A program made the translations under genes and the position numbers. 64,000 nucleotides of DNA from Styela clava (lineage: Eukaryota; Chordata; Ascidiacea; Stolidobranchia; Styelidae): contig NC_135251.1 in NCBI RefSeq assembly GCF_964204865.1, positions 18,600,001-18,664,000 on the forward strand. Reading direction: 5' to 3'. This document shows, piece after piece, positions 47,477 to 58,200 of this stretch (positions within the stretch are counted from its first letter, which is position 1; the number at the start of each line of letters is the position of its first letter). Under the pieces are notes generated by a model. That model made no database searches. It was not told where the DNA came from and worked only from the letters and a program-made list of their open reading frames with translations.

Positions 47477-49197
47477 ATGATGAATTGTTGCAAGTTGTCC
47501 TTGGCTCTTGTTTGCATTATCACCACGCTTGTAGGAATACTTATACTTGCTTTGCAAATTGTTTCGGCGTCTACAACAGCATGGGTGCACTTGAAAAATC
47601 GACGAACGTCGTTCTCATTTGGATTATATCGACTTGAAGATCACATTGGCTTAGTAACAATAAAGCGTAAGTCAGAAATAAATGCTTACAGTCAAAACTA
47701 CTCACATTCACATGCAAACAATATAATTTTTGCCAACGCTTGGAATTAATAAAATGAAGACATAGTTTGTCATTGTATACTGTCATTTTTTCGATTTCTT
47801 GTTGTCAGCATAAAATATATACATTGCAATATAGTCACGACTGTACCTTTTGCGTATTATTGGTTGTTAATTCCTTCGCTTCCCTTGCGGTTTCGCGTTG
47901 TCTTATTCACAATAGCCACGGTAATTGTGGGTATGAGTGCAATATCTTTTGGGTAATAAATTACATCATTTCTATCTTGTCTCAAATATTCACACTTTTT
48001 ACTCGATTTCTTGGCCCGTGATACCTTTTTAAACTATATTTAATTATTTTCAGTTGTTCAATCCACTCCCGTTGTTGTCATGCAAGCAATGGCTATCTTC
48101 TCCATATCAGCTGGATTATTTGGAATAATTACCACCGTTTTGGGCGCAACTCAAAGAAATATTTGTGGCAGAACTACCAAGTTTTTCATTATTCTCGCAC
48201 AAGTATTCATTTCCCTTTCAGGTAAGCACATAGTGACATAGCATCATTTCCTGACTCAGTATGAAAATTTGGCCTACAATCGATCTCCAATGTGCTTCCG
48301 TTGCATTTCATATATCCGCTAAGTAGGCCTAATACTTTTTTGCTTATGATACGTGATCACGTGATGATATATAGGTTTATTGCGAGGTATCGTATCTCTC
48401 TCGTAACACCAAATAAAACATTGTTTACCTTTGTTAAAATTTCCTAACAAGTTTTAAAGTTAAATTTGATGATAAAACATTAATGGGCTTTGACAATGGC
48501 TTGCTAAATGAAGGCGCATATGACTAGTGAATTATAACACCAAGTTTTAAAGCTTCTCCGCACTTTTTCGCTTTGAGCGTTCGACTCTAGACAGACTAAT
48601 ATTAAAATTTTTACAACATTTGTTCTTACATTCTGAAATACGGCGCGTTTTTTGTAAATCACTCATTCTGATTTTTGTTTACTTTATTTATTTTACTTAC
48701 TAAACTCTTTTTTGTTTCGAATTCTAGCAATTTTGTACCTCATCGGAGTAGCCACATTCACTCATTTCTGGCTGAAAAGCCCATCGAAATTTTTTCAAAC
48801 ACTGCCGACTGGTACGAATGAATTTATATATGGATACGCTTATTGGATATCTTGGTTGGCGCTATTGTGCCAACTAGCTCTGATGCTCTTTCTAATCATA
48901 TCAGTCAATTGTGTAATACGTGCGAATGACGAGCGATTGGCTGGATATGAAGATTTGGAAAAGAGTCGCAGTAAAGGCGACGAAAAACGGTTAGTCGGTA
49001 ACGATAAGTTGGGGTCGAAAAAGAAGCTAACGATATCTGAAAGAAAAGGTACAGTGGGATATAGCGTGAAAAAAGGAGACAAGGAAGCACCCAAGAAAGT
49101 CCTGGAAACAGCGGCTGCGTCTGTCGTGGAAAAAGCAATTGTGGAAGGAGTCAATGAGGTGGAAACAGCTGCTCCGAGCACAAGCACATCGCACTAA
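47477..49197 (+). CDS. Four-transmembrane protein, claudin/PMP22-like
   Basis: Three exons, 47477-47666, 48054-48221 and 48728-49197, join in frame to 275 residues. Four hydrophobic segments are visible at about 5-29, 70-94, 105-131 and 155-180, followed by a charged cytoplasmic tail of about 95 residues rich in Lys, Glu and Ser. The first extracellular loop has Trp36 and FGLYRL (48-53). This recalls the W...GLW signature of the claudin/PMP22/EMP superfamily, but the usual pair of loop cysteines is missing. Such proteins build cell junctions or shape membranes. Topology is seen directly; the superfamily placement is an inference, and another tetraspan family is possible. The first Met of a double MM was taken as the start. 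AATAAA at 49212 ends the gene. Confidence 0.65.
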
Positions 49198-49211
49198 CAG
49201 ATTATTTATAG

Positions 49212-49217
49212 AATAAA
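49212..49217 (+). terminator. Polyadenylation signal of the four-TM gene
   Basis: AATAAA 15 bases after the stop codon, with a second AATAAA-like AAAATAAAATC about 35 bases further on. Confidence 0.55.
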
Positions 49218-49384
49218 GGATGTATTTTCAAAATATAATTGCAATTAAAATAAAATCTATTGAGTTCGTGAGAATATGGATGTTGTTCACGTGTGTCACT
49301 ACGCCAATTCATCCATAGAAATGGCCTAGTTTGATACCTTACTCCAGGGAAACCTGACGGAAGGAAATTGGATATGGTGGTAAC

Positions 49385-49563
49385 CAGTGGTGGCGTTCAA
49401 TTTTTTTGTCAGCCGGTTCCATCACAAAAGACATATTTTTCACCCGGTTCTTTTACAAAAAGTCATTGACAGTGACCAGTATTGCTACCCGGTTCGCTGA
49501 TCTCTTACAATTCCGTGAGAGGGTTCTATAGAACCGGTGCGAAACGGCTGAATCCCACCACTG
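49385..49563. mobile_element. hAT MITE, family F (copy 2)
   Basis: 179 bases, the same length as copy 1 and in reverse orientation to it. Ends CAGTGGTGGCG and CCCACCACTG. The flanking duplication GTGGTAAC/GTGGCAAC has one mismatch. Confidence 0.93.
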
Positions 49564-49571
49564 GTGGCAAC

Positions 49572-51100
49572 CCTACAAAGTGGTTAGGACCAAACAACAT
49601 TCAAGGTAGTATAGCAATATAATCGCAGAATATGCGTGTCTTGGATTCGAAAGTGTCTTGTTGCAGATCTTTTTTCAAAGCTCGTTGTTTTATGCGATTT
49701 GATGGTGACATGATCCCGAAATAGCATGAAATTCCATTTCAACATGAATTCCCATATGACGACAAAGAATAACGTAACAATCAATTAGCAATGACGTGAA
49801 ATATCACGCCGTGTTGTATTATAATTATTACTCATATCAAATATAAAATTATTGAAATTTTCCCATAGTATACATATATATATATATGGCCATCAAATTT
49901 TATTGTTTATAGAATATTACATGTACTATATAATTACAGAATTTTGGAACCTAGTTGAAATAACATGTTTTAAATTTATCTAAGTTTGAATCCAAATTTA
50001 TTTATCTCACTTCAACCTTATTCATTAATATTATATAAATAGTAAATACTGTATATATATATTCGTCTTCGTTTGATTTTTTATAAAGTTCGTCAATTAT
50101 ATATAGGTTGTATAATTTTAAATGACACGCTCTAAACATTGCCAAAAATGAGGAAATAATATAGACTTCTTGTTTAAGATTCATCGAAAACTAGTAAACC
50201 AGATGTAAATTGAATAAGTGTAAATTTAAATTCACGATTGTCTATTTCGCGACAAACCGGTCTGTTTCATTAAGTTTTTTTTCATTAAAGTGTACAATAA
50301 GTCTACATTGTGACACATGATTGGTAGGCTAATTCGTTGTTACGAACTTTCTTGAATTGTTTTCATTGATTGCTCAAGAACTGTGTTTATGGAAAACAAA
50401 ATTCTATGTTGCCCCAAAATTTAAAAATTATAATGCATTGTGGGGTATCTGATGCGTAATCATGAGTTCAATAACCACAGCCTCTTTCCCTAATAGACTG
50501 GATACATTCGTAGATACATGTTGTAGAGTCATTCAACAGAGATTTTTTAAACAAGTAACTAACTAATCCCATACCCGACATGGAATGGTAATCGGACGAG
50601 AGGCCGTGGTTCGCCATATGGATAAGCCGTCTTATCGGCTTTTCTCTCCCCCGGGGTAAATATATAAATCCTATTCTATCCTTGTTGCGAACATTATTAA
50701 CCTTTTTATATGTCATTTACGCAATTTCATCGAACATGCTTCGGTATTTGAAACGATAAATGATAAATAGAATAATTCCCTTATTGTACGTTGTATTCAT
50801 TTGTTGGAGCTTTGTTATATATTATTTTTATTCCAATTATGTATTTATTTTGTCTATATATGCGAAGGAAATAAAATTTGACCGTCTTCCGCGTCTTCTT
50901 TTGGTATGCGCACTGACTGGCGGCGGTAATTGGTTGAAATGTAATAAATAACTCGAAAAATTGCCTGTTGATTATGTAAATGGTAGTATAAATTCAGAGT
51001 CAGTCTCCCACCAGAGCCATATATAATCCTACTAATTCAAGGACTGCTAGCGAGTGCGCATTAGGCTAAAAGAATTCGACCGCATCATCATTTTCGGGAA
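49572..51100. other. AT-rich intergenic sequence with a SINE fragment
   Basis: No gene is recognised. TA repeats lie near 49875-49890 and 50055-50065. The only identified element is the SINE family 1 3' half at 50560-50683. Confidence 0.4.
50560..50683 (+). repeat. SINE family 1, 3' half
   Basis: ACTAATCCCATACCCGACAT, GGCCGTGGTTCGCCATATGG and CCCCCGGGGTAAATATATAA followed by ATCCTATTCTATCC match the 3' half of the reference copy. Confidence 0.88.
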
Positions 51101-51187
51101 ATGGTGCCGTACACCTCGAATTTGCAGCAGCTGGAATAAATTGGTCAATTTTGCTTGATCAGCGGTCACAATGTTTGAGTGTAATTG

Positions 51188-51782
51188 ACAGTCCTAGGTT
51201 TCGGCACGCCAACACGCTGCGGAAGGCGGCCTCTTCGAACTAGATCATACGAAGTACCATCATCATCAAAGCGACAGAGATCAACAAGAGCTATCTGCTA
51301 CACCACAGGGTATGATTTACGGTACATATGGTTGCTCTATATACATTGGTGGGGTTCAGGGGTCTTAAAAGAATTTAGGACGATCGCAGCAAATGGGGCA
51401 ATTCTAGATCTCTGGCTGTTCTACTTTTTAAAAGTAACCTTAATGCGCGCTAACAACCAGGCGAAACCAAGAACTTCATCATACAGGGCAGCAGAAATTC
51501 TCAACCCACTCCTCTTCTCAAATTCTCATTTACTCATGGTATTGTGCAGAGAAATTTTTATATTTGGTGATAACAAAGAAACGAAAAACAATCCAGTAAA
51601 TTGACAATTCAGGATTCTTATGTACAAGAGTTTGTCCAATTAAAGAAATAAATATCCAAAACCAATCCACGAAAAACAGTGATGTACTTTAAACAAAAAT
51701 GGGTGAAAATTTTGAAATGAATCAGAATCGGCTTCCAGCCAAATCCATTGGTTGTTATAATGAGGAACTTGACGATGCAACA
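51188..51782 (+). CDS. Exon-like segments of an unidentified or decayed gene
   Basis: Two short pieces look more coding than their surroundings. About 51188-51304 is GC-richer and reads FGTPTRCGRR...SSSKRQRST before a GTATGA donor-like site. About 51698-51782 starts with ATG (MGENFEMNQN) and ends at a GTAAGC donor. I could not join them into one frame with confidence and found no later exons before the convergent Tudor gene, so they may be the remains of a gene or retrocopy, or chance. Confidence 0.2.
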
Positions 51783-52276
51783 GGTAAGCTGCAAATGAAT
51801 TCATGGTTCAGCACTTGAAGAACACTTTGCCTATGGATGCTTGAATGAGCCAATGATTCAGCATATTTGGAACAAAGTTTGAGCAAGTCACATACAATAA
51901 CTCATGATCAAGGAAACAGTAGGAAAGTAAATAGGCAAGAACATGCGTTTACAATGAAAAAGAATAACTCAAAACTTTATATACAAACAATGGAACAATT
52001 GTCATGGTGAGTTTAATAGGCACATGATGAATCACAATTATTTGGGAGACATGCTCACATTTAGCACGATTCTTAAGGTAACAAGTGTTGAATATTGAAC
52101 CGTTTTTTTTTACGATTGTAGAATACGGCATCATTTGGTGGTACAAAAATTTTTAGAGGTAGGTTGTGTCCAGTTATACCTTTAGGTTTTCGAGTTGCAT
52201 TGTCATGATGGGGACAAATTATACAATGTTTCTGTACATCGTACAGTGTAAATGAAACGAAAACAGTTAAATGTTT

Positions 52277-55200
52277 TTAGTCAATTTCAGTAGATTCATA
52301 TGCTTCAACCAAAATTTGTGGAATTTTTTCCAAATCAATGTAAATATCTTTCGATTTTCTTCTTTTCTTTCCACCAGAAAATTTATCACCAAGAGAATTA
52401 TTATCTTCTATTTGAGCTATGATAAGAGCTCCAGCAAGAACTTTCGTTTTTATATCGTGAGCAACTTTATGAACTTCTTCATCTGTGGGAGATTTTCCTT
52501 CTTCAGTTTTTTCAGGAGTAATTTCCAAGGAATCTCCAGCTTCATTTTGATCAGGATAAGGATCATCCATGCTTGATAGATCAACGTTACTGCTATGTAA
52601 CTGGTCAGTGCTACTGAAATCCGGATTCAAAAGGGTTTCCCAAGCTGAATCGGTCATCGTGGACCATTCTAAAAAATAGAAATTATACCAATTATATGTC
52701 AAAACAAGAGAGTGATGCACAAATATATGGATACAAAGGCCAGAACAAAGTATAGTAGCAAGGCGAATGTGACGTAATGTGATTACTCAAATGATGAGTA
52801 GCGCGACAACTCTTAATTGTTGCGGTGCAATGCATCTCATCTATTCGTCTGGCTCACCAGTCGACATATAGTTGTGTTAACTTGTAGACGTTGTTTATGA
52901 CCGCTGTTTAAGTTGTATTATTTAAGTTGTGCCGCTGTTCTCAATAAATGTAGTTCAGCTGTATACGAGTTTCTATTCTGAGCAGATAGCAATTAAGCAA
53001 CGAAACATGGTGTCAGAAGTGGGATTCGAACCCACGCCTCCGTTCGGAGACCAGAATAAATGAAAGCTATGAAAGATATGTGTTTAATCATAGAGGGCAA
53101 TTGCCTGGTGAACATTTTGACACATTTTTGTCAAGTCTGAGATCTTTGGCAAAAACCTGTAATTTCGGAGCGTTGGAAGATAGTCTGATACGAGACCGAA
53201 TAATTGATGGAGTACCCGATAATGACCTTAGACGAAGATTGTTACAAGAACGAGATTTAACTCTGGCAAAGTGTATTGATCGCTGTCGAGCGCATGAGTC
53301 GACAATGATTCGCCTGGAAACAATGAAGTCATCGATGGAGACTGTCAACGCAACTGAAAGCAATCAAACAAAGAAGACCCAACTGAAGCCTGTGACTGAA
53401 AGTGCTAATGAGAGCAAACTCAATATTCGTGAGTGTAAATTTTGTGGTAGAAAGCACATTTTTGGTAGAAATTATTGTCCAGCGTGGGGTAAAGTTTGCA
53501 ACAGATGTAATATGAAAAATCACTTTGCAGTGAAATGTCGACTGAGAACTAAATATAACCATGGGAACGATGGCCCAAATGCTGAATGTGTTGATACTTA
53601 TCATAAAAATGACATTGTTATGTGTGAAAATATTTATACCAATAGCAGTACCAATTTATCTCATAAGAAGTTGTTTACTCAATTATTGTTGAATAATTTT
53701 AGGATCAATTTTCAAATTGATTGTGGGGCAACTGTTAATGTTATTTCGAAGAGCCATTATATTAAGGCCAGCAACGACTATAAATTAATTAAACTAGTAC
53801 CTACATCTGCTAAATTATCAATGTATAACAAGACGTTAATCTTGCCGTTGGGGAAGATTTCTTTACCGGTTTATAACCCGAAAAATGGTATATCTTATTT
53901 TCTAGATTTTATGGTTATAAAACAACCATTAGTACCATTATTGGGTTTTGGGGCGATTCAAGAACTGAATTTAGTTACTGTCAATTATGAAAATATCTTT
54001 TGTACCATTTCTAAATCATGTAATTTTGAAAAATTTTCCAAGATGTCGCTCAGCCAAATTTTTGCCGAGTTTGCTGATATATTTACTGGCACGGGCAAAC
54101 TTGAAGGAAAATTGAAACTGGAAGTTGATAATACTGTTACTCCAGTTCAAATGCCAGTGCGAAAAGTACCATTATCACTTCAAAGCAAGGTTAAGAATGA
54201 ACTGGACAGATTGGTGAATGAGGGTATTATAGCCCCTGTAGATTGTCATACGCCATGGATTTCAAATTTGATTGTAGTATCAAAGAAATCAGGAAGTATT
54301 CGTTTATGCCTTGACCCAAAGCCTTTGAATAAGGCTCTTAAACGAAACAATCATCCAATGCCTACTATTGACGATGTATTGCCTCACTTGCACAAGGCAA
54401 AAGTATTCACCATTGCCGATGTTAAAAATTACAATATATGAAAACAGAAGTTGCTTACTTGGGTCACGTTATCAGCAAAGAGGGTTTAAAACCAGATTTG
54501 GCAAAATTGGAAGGTATCAGAGATATGCCTCATCCGACTGATAAACAAGGGGTGCAAAGAATTTTGGCTACTACAAATTTTCTACAGCGATTTGCTCAAA
54601 AATTATCTGAAATTAGTGCACCAATCAGAGAACTTCTTAGAAAAGATAATGAGTTTGTATGGGACAAAAAAGTACACGGTACATGTTTCAATACAATGAA
54701 AGAGACTCTGATGAAATCTCCTATTTTGCAATATTATGGTGAGAAAGCCCCCATCGTCCTACAATGTGATGCTTCTTCAAAGGGCTTGGGAGCTTGCTTG
54801 ATGCAAAATGACCACCCTGTTGCTTATGCTTCACGTGCTCTGACATCTACTGAGTGCAATTATGCCCAAATAGAAAAAGAACTTTTGGCGATTTTGTTTG
54901 GCATGGAAAAATTTGAACACTATGTGTATGGAAGGACTGTACGAGTTGACTCTGATCACAAACCACTCGAAACTATTACTAAAAAGCCATTAGTAGATGC
55001 ACCAAAACGACTACAAAGAATGCTTCTTCAATTACAGAAATATGACTTTGTGGTTAATTATAAAAAAGGTGCAAATATGTTCATTGCCGATACCCTGAGC
55101 CGAGCATATATTGATAAAAGTACCGAGTACCGACACGATTGGTAAAGGTGTTATATTTCATCTGTCACTGGCTAATGAAATTGAGGAAATTGATATGTTG

Positions 55201-58200
55201 AAAGATATTCCAGTGTTGGACAAAACAATGCATGTTTTACAAAAATCTACAGAGAAAGATTCGACAATGCAAACTCTTAAAGCCATCATTGAAGATGGAT
55301 GGCCGATTACCAAGAAACAGCTTCCACGGTCCATGCAAGAATATTTCAATTTTAGAGAAGACCTCACTGTTCAAAATGGGCTTATTTTGAAAGGATGTCG
55401 TATTGTGGTACCAGAATCTGCCAAACAATATGTTCTGCAGCGCATACACGCAAGTCACATTGGGATACAGGCTTGCATTCGTAGAGCAAGAGAGGTTCTT
55501 TTCTGGCCAAAAATGGCCAGTGACATACATGATTATGTCTCGTCATGCACTACTTGTCGAGTGTTTCAACCTAATCAACAAAAAGAGCCGATAATTCACC
55601 ATGAGATTCCTTCTCGACCATGGCAAATTATTGCGTCCGATTTATTTGAATTGCAGGGCAGAAACTATCTGGTAACAGTAGATTTTTACTCCAATTTTTG
55701 CGAAGTTGACAGACTTCATACGACCACATCTGCAGAAGTTATCAAAGCATTAAAACAACACATGGCTAGACACGGCTTACCAGAAAAACTGATTTCTGAC
55801 AACGCTCCTCAATATAGTAGCGAAGAATTTAAAAAATTTGCTGAAGATTATGAATTTCAGCATGTTACAAGCTCTCCTACATATAGCCAAAGCAATGGTA
55901 AAGCAGAGTCCGCCGTTAAACAAATGAAGAGCATAATGATAAAAGCTATTGAGAGTAAGAGTGATGTATTTCTTGCATTGCTCGATTGGCGTAACACTCT
56001 GAGTGAAGGAATCCCAGGATCACCAGCACAAAGGTTATTTGGAAGACGCACAAGAACTCTGCTTCCAATATCAAAATCTCTTCTCCGCCCGAAAATTGTT
56101 ACGAATATCGAACCACATTTAAAGAAGCGTAAAGAAATCCAAGCTAAATATTACAACAGGGGAACGAGAGAGCTGATGAAATTGTACCCAGGTCAGTTGG
56201 TCAGAATGAAGCCGGACCGTGGGAAAAGATGGCGCAAAGGTAGAATTGAACGACAAGTTGACATCAGATCGTATATGATCCGAACTGAAGATGGTGGTCT
56301 TTATCGAAGAAATCGAAGACATTTGAGGCATACAAGAGAACCTGATGAGTTCCAACCCTTTACAAAGAATTATGATTACGATTGTAGTATTTCTGATCCA
56401 TACACATCTTCCTATAACAATGGTGGTATAAAAACACATGACCCAATTATTAATGATAATATTCCCGATAGCAGTGTTTTAGTTAATCCGAGTATATCTG
56501 ATCAAAAAGAAAGTAGATCAAGCCCCCCTCTTCGCAGATCTACACGCACTGTTAAAATACCTGATAGATATGGGTATTGATTAATGATGTTTTATTTTAT
56601 TGTACATTTATTAATGCTATTTGTATTAATATGCTATTTCTTGTTTGACGGGAAGATGTGACGTAATGTGATTACTCAAATGATGAGTAGCGCGACAACT
56701 CTTAATTGTTGCGGTGCAATGCATCTCATCTATTCGTCTGGCTCACCAGTCGACATATAGTTGTGTTAACTTGTAGACGTTGTTTATGACCGCTGTTTAA
56801 GTTGTATTATTTAAGTTGTGCCACTGTTCTCAATAAATGTAGTTCAGCTGTATACGAGTTTCTATTCTGAGCAGATAGCAATTAAGCAACGAAACAGCGA
56901 ACAGGTATGCAATCTGTCACAGTAGACTACCGGTTCGGCAGTCTTCATGATCAATGCAGAGAGAGCGGAACTGACACAAGGTGTGCACATTTTTTGATAA
57001 CGTCATCACACACAATAAATGAATCTCATGACAAAAAAGCGGATACATACCATCATCACCTTTCTTTTCTTCATCTTTCTGCAACATTTGAGCCAAGTTT
57101 GCATCGATCAAAGCTTTAGCAACATCGATTTCCACACTATTATCATCCAAGACAAAGAGTTGAATTGTATAACATTCTTCTGTCGTGCTTTCGTTTACTT
57201 GTAATACCTCAGCTAGAAAAAGTAAATTTTCTATCAAGTCTCAATTATGTCTTCTGTATTTGTAATTAATATGCTTCATTTTCAGCAAAATCCTAAAATA
57301 CGACAAAGACGCAGTGTAAATAATGATTTTGCTGCTTGAAGACATAACGGACATGGTATGTAACTATTGACTGCTCTGATATTCAATGTGTAAAAGATGT
57401 AAAATATAAAGGTTGTGTGACTAATAATCAAACATAGGTATAAGGATGATTAATCTTTGTACAATTGGAGATTCAATAATTCAAAATTGAATCCTCCGTA
57501 GTGCCGCGGCAGTTAATATGCCCAGTGGTGTTGTTTTATAAAATAAAATGAAAGCAATGCTCAGATATATGCATGGGGTATATAAAAGTGTCCCAATGTA
57601 TAAACATGAGAGAGAGAGAGAGCAAAATTTGGGGTAAAATATAATACAATAGCCTATAATCACAACTCATGAGACACTTGAAAAAGAAAATATCCATTGG
57701 ATAAAGAACGAGAGACAAGATGTTGGCCCAAATAAAAAGTATGAAATTTTATACCACTCAAATTACCTTTTAAAGTATTGCAAAATAAAAGATCATTCAA
57801 ATATTGATTAACATCTGAACTCCAAGATCCAACTTCAGATTTTTCTTCTCTCTGTTGATCAAAAATGACACACATTGTTTAGGATATGATTATATCATCA
57901 AATTTAATAGCACCGTATTGAAAATTGTTCTGAATATTCTAACAAGATGACTCAACCTCTAGCCATCACAAATCTTATGGTTCGCAATTAAAAGTGTTTA
58001 ATCTCACTGTATTGCTTGAAAGTTCACATAACCGCTAGTCTGTTATATAATTCTGCAGCATCTAATCCCATGCATCTCAAACTAATGGGCAAATATCCCA
58101 ATATCCCCAATCTAGATAGTTCATGAGATCCCCATAATTATCCAGGGGGAGGGGAAAGCTAGATAAGACGGCTTAACCATATGGTAAACCAAGGCCTATC

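Larger units (their letters stand above)
52768..56896 (+). mobile_element. Ty3/gypsy LTR retrotransposon, internally deleted
   Basis: It is flanked by the GCGAA duplication and bounded by two 240-bp LTRs with TG...CA ends. The internal order is zinc-knuckle gag, protease, partial reverse transcriptase, RNase H, integrase, which is Ty3/gypsy. It is in the last intron of the Tudor gene, in opposite orientation to that gene. Missing are the N-terminal part of gag and the reverse-transcriptase core, and RNase H and integrase are in different frames, so the copy is not autonomous. The LTRs differ at a single base, so the insertion is recent. It probably moved using proteins from an intact relative. 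Confidence 0.96.

Noticed and set aside
47767-48021. Hydrophobic ORF in the four-TM gene
   Set aside because: It lies in the intron between exons 1 and 2, and the exons join in frame without it.
52271-52576. Plus-strand ORF of 101 codons
   Set aside because: It is antisense to the last Tudor-gene exon, whose frame is open and spliced.
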